Shown here: positions 10,321-19,082 of the stretch, piece by piece
How positions within the stretch are numbered: the stretch's first letter is position 1
Layout of the letters: the number at the start of each line of letters is the position of its first letter
NCBI GenBank assembly: GCA_905221605.1
Contig: CAJNDS010001339.1
Location: 1-22,673, forward strand
Direction of reading: 5' to 3'
DNA: 22,673 nucleotides
Source: Symbiodinium natans
Taxonomy: Eukaryota; Sar; Dinophyceae; Suessiales; Symbiodiniaceae
Position numbers and translations under genes: made by a program
Notes under the pieces: model-generated
What the model was told of the DNA's origin: nothing
The model's input: only the letters and a program-made list of their open reading frames with translations
Database searches by the model: none

Positions 10321-10849
10321 CAAGGCCCTCACAAGCAGCCAAATTGACCAGAAGAGGAGGCGTGGCAACCGACAGGGCGGCCGCAGAGCGAAAATAGGGT
10401 CGAGCCAATAGGGGATATTTCGAATCATGAAAAAAGTATTAGGTTTGGTCGATGGATGTTCGGGGAAATGGAAGAGATCTAGGGGAGATGATTCTGGATG
10501 GCCTGCGGAATCTTTTAGGAATAATGAGGTCTATGTGGACCTTGTCACGATTGGACGGCAGTTTTTGGGAGGATATGATATCTGCTCAGATTTGGCCTAT
10601 GGATTCCTTACGAATGAGACTTGAATGGATATTATTCTATTATAATCATAGATATACTTAAATAAACAGGAAATTATTAGGATGTTTAAATATTTGTTTC
10701 TTATAAAGAATTATAATGATCGTATCGTATAGAGTATATGAATATACTATCCTATAAATTGTATGGGCTCGATCTCTATTTTCGTTCTGCGACCATTTTG
10801 TCGGTTGCCGACCTTTTTTTCGGTTAATTTGTTTATTTGATGGGGCATT

Positions 10850-10985
10850 ATAGGAAGATCTGGAAAATACCGATAAGTTTTAGGATTATTCTCCAAAATT
10901 TCCTAGAAAATTTAGGAATCTCCCGAACCCGAAAATTCCGGGATTTTTCGGGATCTCCCGGATTCGGGTTTAAGGGTTTTCTGAT
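10850..10985 (-). repeat. Inverted partial copy of the dispersed module
   Basis: The run 'cgaaaattccgggatttttc...gggtttaagggtttt' matches the reverse complement of about 10186-10320. It contains nested short palindromes built from CCCGAA/TTCGGG and TTCCGGGA. Confidence 0.6.
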
Positions 10986-11134
10986 TACGAATCCGAATCT
11001 CCATTACTCTAGGGATCTCGAGGATTCTTTTCTAGACTCCCCCTCCGACACGTAAGATTTGTGTCCCAAAAGTGTCAATTAAATCATCCTGCGCATGAGA
11101 CTTTTGATTTCGTTGGATTTATTCGTGACTCCCG

Positions 11135-11163
11135 AATGGGAAGAGCATAAGTCTCTTCCCATT
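11135..11163. repeat. Perfect 11-bp stem hairpin
   Basis: AATGGGAAGAG (11135-11145) and CTCTTCCCATT (11153-11163) are perfectly complementary around a 7-base loop, and a T-rich tract follows. In a bacterium this would suggest a terminator; here no gene precedes it. Confidence 0.6.
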
Positions 11164-11543
11164 TTTGGGGGCAGAAGTCTCCCAAATATCGTCGTACGAA
11201 TCTCTATGGACGAGTCATATTAATTGGTGCTTTTAGGGACAGACGTCTCTCGCATCGGTATGAGACCTATAAAGACGAATTTCTTCAAGATTTTGTATCT
11301 TCGATTATACTCGAGAATATGAATCCAATTCATTGGATCTTCATTCTCGAAGCTCACGACCAAAGCAACAGAGTTCGCATCCCAGGTCCCTGCACCCCCT
11401 CACTGAAAAATACCCGCCATCGCCCCGAATTACGCAGGGAAAAAGGGACCTGGAGCGCAAGCAAAAGCCACCAATACGAATCGTGAGTCGGATGATCCTA
11501 TAATATGAAATTCCTAACTCCTAATTGAACCTGCTCATCGACG

Positions 11544-11669
11544 ATGGCTGCCCAAGCCATGGCTAGCGATCAGCCAACGACATCAGCCGCGACGGCCTTA
11601 GACATATTTGGGAAGGAGACTTGGCCAGGTTTAAGGGTTTTATGGTTTAGGGTTTTGGGGTTTAAATGA
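11544..11669 (+). CDS. Doubtful short coding exon
   Basis: An ATG at 11544 in a good eukaryotic context (gacgATGG) opens 41 codons. The first 29 (starting MAAQAMASDQPTTSAATALD) look like an ordinary soluble N-terminus with balanced composition. The frame then enters the inverted repeat module at about 11630 ('ccag|gtttaaggg'), where the peptide becomes repeat-derived and stops at 11667. If genuine, it could be a first exon whose splice donor lies near 11630, or a gene end destroyed by insertion of the module. No domain is recognised, and the next 300 bp hold no obvious continuation. Chance occurrence is quite possible. Confidence 0.2.
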   Translation: MAAQAMASDQPTTSAATALDIFGKETWPGLRVLWFRVLGFK

Positions 11670-11850
11670 AATTGTATAGGATTTGTGTCCGGATTTTTGT
11701 CGTGTTTTGGGGGTTTTATTTCTTGCGTTTGTTGTAATGGTTTGGATTTTGTGGGGGGTAGGTGGTTTTGGGATATTGAGGGGTTGGGCCTGTGGGGTTG
11801 TGAGGGGTTTGGGGCTGACAGGTTGGGGTTTTGGGAGGTTTTATTTGTGA
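11625..11850 (-). repeat. Inverted copy of the C-rich dispersed module
   Basis: The segment 'ggtttaagggttttatggtt...' through 'ggggttggg' near 11825 matches the reverse complement of 10010-10215, with clear conservation of order: telomere-like run, 'aaattgtataggatttgtgtccgg', the G-rich run, and 'ttgttgtaatggtttgg'. The copies are diverged and carry small indels. Together the two copies bracket about 1.4 kb. Confidence 0.7.
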
Positions 11851-11860
11851 TTTTTGTTGT

Positions 11861-14395
11861 AGCTCCACGAACTTCGGAGGACGTAGAGGGGGTGCGTGGA
11901 GCTAGTCTTTGCGACCAAAAATACGCCCCGGATTCCACGAGCTTCGGAGGGCGCAGAGGGGGGACCAAACAGCTTGCCAGGCCTTAGAGCTAAATTTGGC
12001 GCAAGCTATTTGATCAGAGCTGTAACGTTGAATCCTAGTGATCCATGGGATCTAAGATGCAAAGAGCGGAGTCCGGGGCGTGGAGTCCGGGGCGTTCCGT
12101 TCAAACTAATGTTAAATAGCTGAAACGGGACGCCCCGGATTCCACGAGCTTCGGAGGGCGCGGAAGGGGGGCGTGGATCTAATCTTTGTGAGCAAAAATC
12201 TTGCCAGGCCTTAGAGCTAGTTTTGGCGCGAGCTATTTGGTCAGAGCTGTAACTTTGAATCTTAGCGATCCATGGGTTCTAAGATGCAAAGAGTGGAGTC
12301 CGGGCGTGGAGTCCGGGGCATCCCATTTCTAGCTAATATTATATAGCTGAAACGGGACGCCCCGGACTCCACGAGCTTCGGAGGGCGCAGAGGGGGGTGC
12401 GTGGAGCTAATCTTTATGATCAAAAATCTTGCCAGGCCTGGAGCTAGTTTTGGCGCGCGCGGGCGGGCCGGGGCGTGGAGTCCGTTTCAAATTAATACTA
12501 TATAGCTGAAACGAGATGCCCCGGATTCCACGAGCTTCGGAGGGCGAAGAAGGGGGGGTGGACCTAATCTTTGTGACCAAAAATCTTGCCAGGCCTTGGA
12601 GCTAGTTTGGGCGCGAACTAGTTAGTCAGAGCTGCAACTTTCAAACTAATGTTATATAGCTGAAACGGGACGCCCCGGACTCCACGAGCTTCGGAGGGCG
12701 CAGAGGGGGTGCGTGGAGCTAGTCTTTGTGAGCAAAAATCTTGCCAGGCCTTAGAGCTAGTTTTAGCGCGAGCTATTTGGTCAGAGCTGCAACTTTCAAA
12801 TTAATGTTATATAGCTGAAACGGGTCGCCCAGGACTCCACGAGCTTAGGAGGGCGCAGAGGGTGCAAGTGGAGCTAGTCTTTGTGATCAAAAAGGCCTTG
12901 GAGCTAGTTTTGGCGCGTGCGGGCGGGCCGGGGCGTGGAGTCCGGGGCGTTCCATTTCAAATTAATATTATCTAACTGAAACGAGACGCCCCGGATTCCA
13001 CGAGCTTCGGAGGGCTAATAAACCTTGAAAGTCTGCGTAGAGGGTGCACGTGGAGCTAGTCTTTGTGACCAAAAATCTTGCCAGGCCTTGGAGTTAGTTT
13101 TGGCGCGAGCTATTTGGTCAGAGCTACAACTTTCAAACTAATGTTATATAGCTGAAACGGGACGCCCCGGACTCCAGGAGCTTCGGAGGGCGCAGAGTTG
13201 TGACCAAAAATCTTGCCAGGCCTTAGAGCTAGTTTTGGCGCGGGCGGGCGGGCCGGGGCGTGGAGTCCGGGGCGTCCCGTTTCGAACTAATGTTATATAG
13301 TTGAAACAAAACGCACCGGACTCCACGAGCTTCGGAGGGCGCAGAGGGGGTGTGTGGAGCTAGTCTTTGAAACTAAAAATCTTGTCTAGCCTTGGAGCTA
13401 GTTTTGGCACGAGCTATTTGGCCAGAGCTACAACTTTGAATCTCAGCGATCCATAGGTTCTAAGATGCAAAGATCGGAGTCCGGTGCGTGGAGTCTGGGG
13501 CGTCCTATTCAAACTAATGTTAGTCATATAGCTGAAATGCGACGCCCCGGACTCCACGAGCTTCGGAGGGCGCAAAGGTGGCGCGTGGAGCTAGTCTTCG
13601 TGGCCATAAATCTTGCCAGGCCTTGGAGCTAGTTTTGGCGCGAGCTATTTAATCAGAGCTACAACTTTGAATCCTAGCGATCCATGGGTTCTAAGATGCA
13701 AAGAGTGGAGTCCGGGGCGTGGAATCTAATGTGTTATAGTTGAAACGGGACTCCCCGGATTCCACGAGCTTCGGAGGGCGAGGGCGCAGAGGGAGCGCGT
13801 GAAGCTAGTCTTGTGACCAAAAATCTTGCCAGGCCTTGGAGCTAGTTTTGGCGCGAGCTATTTGGTCAGAGCTGCAACTTTGAATCCTAGCGTTCCATGG
13901 GTTCTAAGATGCCAAGAGTGGAGTCCGGGGCGTGGAGTCCGGGACGTCTCGTTTCAAATTAATGATATATAGTTGAAACGGGACGCCGCGGACTCCACGA
14001 GCTTCGGAGGGCGCAGGGGGGGGTGAGTGGAGCTAGTCTTTGTGACCAAAAAGCTTGCCAGGCCTTGGAGCTAGTTTTGGCGCGAGCTATTTAGTCAGAG
14101 CTGCAACTTTAAATCCTAGCGATCCATGGGTTCTAAGATGCAGAGAGTGGAGTCCGGGGCGTGGAGTCTGGGGCGTCCCGTTCCTTCTAATGTTATTTCG
14201 CTGAAATGGGACGCCCCGGACTCCACGAGCTTAGCAGGGCGCAGAGGGGGTGCGTGGAGCTAATCTTTGTGACCAACAATCTTGCCAGGCCTTGGAGCTA
14301 GTTTTGGTGCGAGCTCTTCGGTCAGGGCTGCAACTTTGAATCCTAGCGATCCATGGGTTCTAGGATGCAAAGAGTGGGGTCCGGAGCGTGACAAT
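11861..14395. repeat. GC-rich satellite in two length classes (about 155 and 230 bp)
   Basis: The unit start TCCACGAGCTTCGGAGGGCG recurs at 11864 (variant), 11934, 12141, 12368, 12527, 12681, 12836, 12997, 13173 (variant), 13322, 13553, 13761, 13994 and 14222. Spacings fall into about 149-176 bp and about 207-233 bp. Each unit reads: TCCACGAGCTTCGG, a GCGTGGAGCTAGTCTTTGTG block, ACCAAAAATCTTGCCAGGCC, TTGGAGCTAGTTTTGGCGCG, and AGCTATTTGGTCAGAGCTGC. Long units add 'aactttgaatcctagcgatccatgggttctaagatgcaaag'. Units end in a hairpin that joins the next unit. The array ends abruptly at about 14395. Open frames here (such as the minus-strand 60 codons at 13144-13326) are repeat products. Confidence 0.9.
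13932..13998. repeat. Junction hairpin of the GC-rich satellite
   Basis: The 25-bp arms 13932-13956 (starting GTGGAGTCCGGGACG) and 13974-13998 (ending GCGGACTCCAC) are complementary with few mismatches around a 17-base AT-rich loop. The same structure occurs at most unit junctions, for example 14160-14228 and about 13255-13328. Confidence 0.8.
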
Positions 14396-14744
14396 TCATT
14401 TTATTGTCACCTAACTTCGTCAATTGGTGAAATTATCCATTCGAATTCTACGCCCAAAAGCACTAATTTAGAATCTCCAGAGATACGTAGAATTCTTAGC
14501 AAATAATCCGGTCGTCAACAAAATTCAAATACTATCAGACGACTCTAAGCTCCCAGGTAATACATTAAAACCCATCACCTCAAAGGTATAGAATCGTGCC
14601 ACAAGCAGGAGAAAGAAGACGACCCAAATGAGATCAAGACATTCAATCAACGTGAAATAGAAGAATATATCAAGTTCATATGTCGTATTCGACAAGTGAC
14701 TTCTGACTTGTCCACTTTCAACTAACGTATTTCGTATTCGGCGA
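14396..14744. other. AT-rich non-repetitive stretch
   Basis: No tandem repeat and no supported gene. A minus-strand open frame of 94 codons covers 14525-14809 and has a hydrophobic centre, but nothing recognisable. It overlaps the plus-strand relic that starts at 14745. Confidence 0.4.
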
Positions 14745-15446
14745 ATGGGTTTCGATACATTATATTTTGCTATTGAGATCCATCGAAAATTTTCGGATGG
14801 TGCCCGCATTTATCGAGACACGGTGGAGCAGTCATATCATAGATATCAAGATTATCCATTGATAGCACCGTTATTTTATTTAATACGTGCTCGATGGGCG
14901 ACAGAAGCTAAAGTCAATTCTAGACGACCATTGCCGGAGTTTCAGCCTGAATATATCGATGATGCCTTCTCTGGAGGGGACGTTATGGATGCCTTGGAGG
15001 CTTCTATTAGGAATTGAAATTGGTCGAGGCATATAGTATGCGTTCCGATTTATCAAAATGTATATTATATTTGTTGGCAGACGATGGCTTTAGGGGGGAT
15101 ATTTCGGGATTTCAGATCCTCGGAATTCGTGTTGTTATTGGCATAGAGGTGGTCGTGCTCAAGGTGCCGGTGACGGGGTCAGATGCCTTTCTCAAGGAGT
15201 TTCGATAGAACAAGCAGCTCCAAATGGAGAGATTGCATTCTTGTTTGGAGGGATTTTCCCAGAGTCACATTACGTTCCATTTGTTACGACTCACTGCATC
15301 GTTCGGGCGCGTACAATACTTGTATCGGGTTATATCAAGAACATCATAGATACGTGATTAATGGCCGATTCGTTTGGGAGGATTTGAAATTGGGACCGGA
15401 CGTATTGAGCAAAGCATACATGTGCTACCTCTCTGCTTGCAGATAG
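14745..15446 (+). pseudogene. Possible broken gene relic, function unknown
   Basis: A 90-codon frame from ATG 14745 to 15017 has a balanced, protein-like composition (FAIEIHRKFSDGARIYRDTV near its start; PEYIDDAFSGGDVMDALEAS near its end). It is followed by overlapping open stretches in the other two frames: 15014-15208, a stretch without a start codon from about 15130 to 15357, and 15183-15446. The start-less stretch contains NGEIAFLFGG and ends its core with ESHYVPFV. A His in a C-terminal 'HYVP'-like motif after a hydrophobic strand is reminiscent of OTU-type cysteine peptidases, but no Asp-Gly-x-Cys motif is visible, so this is only a hint. The frame changes suggest small indels in an older coding sequence. 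It could equally be a set of chance open frames. Confidence 0.25.
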
Positions 15447-16004
15447 GGTTTTGTAGGTCTCAAAAACATAAAGTGTGTTTATGAGTTTTGCATAAACAAC
15501 ACGTCTGCATTGTTGGCATTTTCGGGAGCTGATTTTCTTGCATGTCTTTGTTTGTCACAGTGCCAGAGTCTGGCTGTATTGTGAGTTTCAGACAAAGCAT
15601 GTGATGCGCCGCTCGCTCCATCTCAAGTCAAGGTAGCTGGCCATTGTGTTTGGCCATCAAGATTTCTTTGTTGGGCTTGGTTTTGCTTGAACCTTGTGTG
15701 GCCCCAAACAGGTTCGTGTCTACCAGGCCCTCACTCAACCAGGGGTGCAGCGCGTGCAGTTCCGTGCGTGGGTGGCTGTCCAGGGCCATCGCCGCACGAA
15801 GAGCAGTAGTTCACTGACTTGTCAGTGCATGGTTGCTGCGCCTGTGCGTCTTCGTGCTGCAGCTGCTAGGCAGCGCCTTTCCCTTTTGCCTGCATCCCCA
15901 GCTACCATCCCTGGTGGCCGGTGCCGTGATTGCACTATCTGTCTGTGTGGCTTTACCTGTGGCATCCTTGCATTTGCAGCATTCTTGTGTGCCATTTGAG
16001 TGCC
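15447..16004. other. Upstream region of the element, no supported gene
   Basis: Base composition changes from AT-rich to balanced between about 15450 and 15700, which is the most likely left boundary of the element, though no terminal repeat or target-site duplication can be recognised with the right end missing. A 101-codon open frame at 15694-15999 has an irregular Arg/Cys/Ala-rich composition and is overlapped by equally long frames on both strands. I do not call it. Confidence 0.4.
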
Positions 16005-16601
16005 ATGCCATTGCGTTCCTTTGCAGTCGTTTTGACAATCCTGCTTCCTTGCAACTGGGCAGTCCGTGATACCAGTACTCCCGACATTCCTCACGAGGGG
16101 CCTCTCTCAGACAGCGATGCGCCAGACCCTCATGGCTTGGAGGGGGAGTTTGCCTTCATCAACCCTGCTGAGTCTGCACCACCACCCTCTTTCACTGTCT
16201 CTCGTGATAGGCTTTGTTGCTTAGTTGGTCGTATGGTCTCACTTTCGGGGTCTGCATTGCAGGAATGCACCCTCGCCGATTTGCAGCAATTGGCTCTGCT
16301 CTGCCGTGACGCAGGGCGTTTCTCTTCTCTATCGGCAGAGTCCATTTCATTCTTGCATTCTGTGGTTGATGCCCCCACGGACTCGCTCATTTGTGTCCCC
16401 TCGACCTCGGTGCCTGTTGGTGCTTGCCCCCCTTTTGGGCCCTCGTCGTCTTCACTGACCTTGGCAGACGTACCACTGCTGCTGCAGGCCCTTGAAGGTC
16501 GCGTCTCTGCTCTTGAGGACGCATTGGGTACGACATCAAGTGATCGTAGTCCGCGCCGATCTGTCCTCAGGCGCTTGCAGGCCCTTGAGAGGCATGGATA
16601 G
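16005..16601 (+). CDS. Small acidic, Ser/Pro-rich protein with C-terminal coiled coil, unknown function
   Basis: 198 codons from ATG 16005 to TAG 16599-16601. The frame is open further upstream, but no earlier ATG follows its preceding stop, so this ATG is preferred. The N-terminal 20 residues are hydrophobic (MPLRSFAVVLTILLPCNWAV) and could be a signal or anchor segment. An acidic/Pro-rich region follows, then a helical Leu-rich middle with LADLQQLALLCRDAGRF, and near the end LLQALEGRVSALEDAL and RRLQALERHG, which have heptad-like Leu spacing. No catalytic motif is seen. It precedes the recombinase ORF by 420 bp on the same strand and in the same phase. It may be an accessory or Gag-like protein of the element. 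Open frames in other phases at 16225-16458 and 16492-16833 weaken the case for coding. Confidence 0.4.
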   Translation: MPLRSFAVVLTILLPCNWAVRDTSTPDIPHEGPLSDSDAPDPHGLEGEFAFINPAESAPPPSFTVSRDRLCCLVGRMVSLSGSALQECTLADLQQLALLCRDAGRFSSLSAESISFLHSVVDAPTDSLICVPSTSVPVGACPPFGPSSSSLTLADVPLLLQALEGRVSALEDALGTTSSDRSPRRSVLRRLQALERHG

Positions 16602-17021
16602 TGTTCTCCTCTTGCACCCTCCACTGTGTGGCCAATTGTTCAGGCGCTGCTTTTTCAGGCGCGGGTTTTGGGGCCACTTGTCAACATACTCTTTGAGCAG
16701 CGGGTTAAAAGGGTACCACATGTTTCAGCTCGGTTCTGTGGGAGGTCGGAGCTGCCACATGGACTTTCGGCTTGCTGGGTCGTGTTTTCGAGCAACCTTT
16801 GGATGTGCTGCAGGGCCTGTGGTTCAATGGTGAGTTTTCCTCTAGGTTCTTTACTCACCCCGCCCCCCTTTTTTTTCCCACCTTAATCCCAGCAATTTGG
16901 TCCTTATGGGTTACTTGTGCACTAAGATTGAGTCTTTCACCACGACAGACTCTCTGCCTGTGCCTGGTATGCGAGTAGCGGTTTGCATGTTGTAAGGCCT
17001 TTGGCCTTTTAAGAAACTGCC
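16602..17021 (+). other. Spacer between the small ORF and the recombinase, with splice-like signals
   Basis: The phase of the flanking ORFs stays open here for 94 codons, up to TAA 16884-16886. A consensus-like donor GTGAGT at 16830 and a strong polypyrimidine tract (ccccgccccccttttttttc, 16858-16878) ending in CCCAG at 16892 outline a possible 63-bp phase-0 intron that contains this stop. The tract could alternatively be an acceptor for spliced-leader trans-splicing of the recombinase message. A short perfect hairpin, AAGGCC-TTT-GGCCTT, sits at 16994-17008, immediately before the recombinase ATG. Confidence 0.4.
16830..16892 (+). other. Candidate 63-bp intron
   Basis: GTGAGT at 16830-16835, a pyrimidine tract and CCCAG ending at 16892. 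It starts at a codon boundary and is 21 codons long, so removal preserves the frame and removes TAA 16884-16886. The spliced frame would still stop after 11 more codons. Confidence 0.3.
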
Positions 17022-19082
17022 ATGGATCCTCCAGCAAGGTCCCCGCTCCATGCACTGGCTGCTGAGGCTATGGCCACAGTCAGCATGACTGGTGACTTAG
17101 TGATGCCATGGGATATCGCGCCCTTCAGAGACATATTTGGGAGCCCATCGCCTGTGCTTCCGCGGATGGTTGTGACCTCGAATGAACTTGATCTTGCTCG
17201 GGCACCTGCTGTGGACACGCAAGCACGTGGGCCTGAATTTCCAGTCCATCAAGCTGTCTACATGTCGGTTGCCAGGCTGATGGTTTTCTCGGCAAAGAGA
17301 TGTACACCTGAGGATAGACGTGAGTTGGTATGTAAAGGTTTTCTTGATGTCCTTACGAGATACCCGCGTGGGTCGACTTTGGGGCCAATGCTTGAGGCAG
17401 CCACATCTTACGTCGAGCAGTTGGCCATCGTCTCAGAGACACTCGCTGGGAAAGCCAATACGACCCTTGAAGCACGGCTGCGCCAGCTCAGGAAGTACCT
17501 CCGGAATCTTGTTGATGATGGCTGTGAGGAACCTCTTCCTATTACAGCCCATTTTTTCCGAGTTCACCTAAAGGTGTTGCTCAAGCAAAAGGTCTCCCCA
17601 ACGGCAATCGAGGCTGCCTTTGAAGTCGTCAACTTCGCGAAGCATGTTCTGGGAGTTACAGTTGAGCCATCAACATTGGACACTCCGTGGGCACGTGGTA
17701 TCCTTCGGGGTGCTCGCCAGGATCGACCTCAGCGAAAGCAGGCTCGTGCATTGACGGTACAGGAGCTGCTGCTTCTTGAGGCTTTTCTTCGAGATGCATC
17801 GGCACGTATTGAGGACAGGTACGCGTGTGGGTGCTTCCTCTTTTGCACTTACGCGCGGGCACGCTGGGGTGATGTCATTTCTGTGTCGCAGTTCCTTCAA
17901 GATTTCATTAGTGATGGTGGCGCAGTTTGTGGTGGCTACGTGGAACTACAAAGTCACTCGCATAAGCTGCGCAGGAAACATGGTGCTATGCCACTGGTGG
18001 CACCTGTTTTTGGTGTGGGCGCGACTCCATGGGCTGTTGAGTGGTTGAAGGTCTCTCAGACGTGTGGCTGTCCCCTGCAGGCCATTGGACAAAATCCTGT
18101 TGCACTCCTGCAGCTACCCTCCATCGAAGGCGGGTGGAGCCATGAGCCTTGTGTTACGAAGGACGCACGATGCTGGCTGCGCTCACTTTTGGAGCGCCTG
18201 GTTGGGCCGCTTTTTCCTTGGTCGCCACCAGGTGCACATTCGATGAAGGCGACCCTTTTAGCCATGCTAGCAAAATTTGGAGCTTCTGAGGCCGACCGCC
18301 TCGTGCTGGGCCACCATTCTGACCTCACCGGCAGTTTGGCAGTGTACAGCCGTGACCTGCAGGCAAAACCCTTGCGAGCCCTGGAAGCCTGCCTTGCTGC
18401 TGTCAGGGCGAAGACGTTTCTGCCAGATGTTAGTCGGTCTGGGTATTTCCCGGTCTCGTGGAGTGTCTCAGGTGGGGAGGCTGTCGAGAGTGGAACCTTA
18501 CCGGAAAGTATCCTACCTGGTGTGCCTGCAGAATTTTTCGGCCCGGCTGCCCTTTCAGATGGCGTAGCAAGCTCACGAGTTCAGCTGGAAGCGAGCACTG
18601 AGGATGCCGTGGGACCTCTTGATGGTGACGATTTGGATGGCCCCATTCCTTCTTGTGCTGACCCTGAGACGGATCTTCCATGCGATGTCCCCGCTAGTTC
18701 AGGTCCCCCGCCTCAAGGTGGGGTAGACAGCACAGACGAGAGTTCTTCCTCATCCTCGTCGGATTCGAGCAGCGAAGCTGGCGAGGAGCCCCAGGCGAAT
18801 GCCCCGGCCCTTCGACCACCTCCAGCGTGGCGTGAGGGATGCACAGTATGGAGGCATTCGAAGACTGGTACCTTGCACTTGGCAGCGAGTTCGACATCTG
18901 CAATCGGAGGTGTGTTCGTGTGCGGCCGCTCGATCACCAGTGTGTTTAGACTGAATGCTAATCACTGTGTCCTTGAGTCATCTCGTTGCAATCAGTGTGA
19001 TCGTGGCAGACACATTAGAACACCCGAGCAGTTGTCCTTGCAGCTTGAGGCTTTAGTCAAGAGGCAGCGCGTTGAGCCTTAA
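17022..19082 (+). CDS. Tyrosine-recombinase-like protein of a mobile element
   Basis: 686 codons from ATG 17022, which sits in a strong context (actgccATGG). Residues 120-235 form a helical region like a core-binding domain. The catalytic-like domain follows: Arg at 281 in YARARWGDV (R-x-x-D, matching the R-x-x-E/D box), a candidate Lys near 315-319 in SHKLRRKHG, His 406-Ser-Met-Lys 409 in place of the usual H-x-x-R, Leu-Gly-His 431, and a candidate nucleophile Tyr 442 in AVYSRD. The R-to-K change in H-x-x-R is the oddity; from recall, HSxK is usual in the dinoflagellate relatives, but this needs a search. Residues 540-600 are an acidic Ser-rich linker. The C-terminal 85 residues contain a Cys/His-containing segment (VFVCGRS, CNQCDRGRH). 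Members of this family cut and rejoin DNA through a phosphotyrosine and would integrate the element. The next ORF starts 393 bp downstream in the same phase. Confidence 0.75.
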   Translation: MDPPARSPLHALAAEAMATVSMTGDLVMPWDIAPFRDIFGSPSPVLPRMVVTSNELDLARAPAVDTQARGPEFPVHQAVYMSVARLMVFSAKRCTPEDRRELVCKGFLDVLTRYPRGSTLGPMLEAATSYVEQLAIVSETLAGKANTTLEARLRQLRKYLRNLVDDGCEEPLPITAHFFRVHLKVLLKQKVSPTAIEAAFEVVNFAKHVLGVTVEPSTLDTPWARGILRGARQDRPQRKQARALTVQELLLLEAFLRDASARIEDRYACGCFLFCTYARARWGDVISVSQFLQDFISDGGAVCGGYVELQSHSHKLRRKHGAMPLVAPVFGVGATPWAVEWLKVSQTCGCPLQAIGQNPVALLQLPSIEGGWSHEPCVTKDARCWLRSLLERLVGPLFPWSPPGAHSMKATLLAMLAKFGASEADRLVLGHHSDLTGSLAVYSRDLQAKPLRALEACLAAVRAKTFLPDVSRSGYFPVSWSVSGGEAVESGTLPESILPGVPAEFFGPAALSDGVASSRVQLEASTEDAVGPLDGDDLDGPIPSCADPETDLPCDVPASSGPPPQGGVDSTDESSSSSSSDSSSEAGEEPQANAPALRPPPAWREGCTVWRHSKTGTLHLAASSTSAIGGVFVCGRSITSVFRLNANHCVLESSRCNQCDRGRHIRTPEQLSLQLEALVKRQRVEP

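Larger units (their letters stand above)
10321..11543. other. Non-repetitive AT-rich stretch, no supported gene
   Basis: Apart from the inverted module copy at 10850-10985, I see only short open frames (up to about 70 codons, such as 10427-10624 and 10452-10661) that overlap in different frames and show no recognisable domain. A compact hairpin lies at 11135-11163 and a 10-bp inverted repeat (ccaggtccct / agggacctgg) at 11382-11391 and 11444-11453. Confidence 0.5.

Noticed and set aside
9945-10408. Short ORFs on both strands (87 codons plus, 103 codons minus)
   Set aside because: Low-complexity peptides produced by the C-rich module; the matching peptide at 11570-11968 reflects DNA repeat identity, not a conserved gene.
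11135-11163. Rho-independent terminator
   Set aside because: The hairpin is followed by a T-rich tract, but the DNA is eukaryotic and no gene precedes it.
11861-14395. tRNA-derived SINE, from the 'gggttctaagatgc' block resembling a B box
   Set aside because: The match to GGTTCGANNCC is poor, no A box is found at the right distance, and there is no tail.
15633-15661. Relic of the dinoflagellate spliced leader (GTAGC..CCATT..TTTGGC..TCAAG)
   Set aside because: The resemblance needs three inserted blocks. An internal GGCCA/TGGCC palindrome explains most of it.
15694-16094. Overlapping ORFs of 75-101 codons on both strands
   Set aside because: Mutually overlapping, irregular composition, no domain; typical chance frames in GC-balanced DNA.
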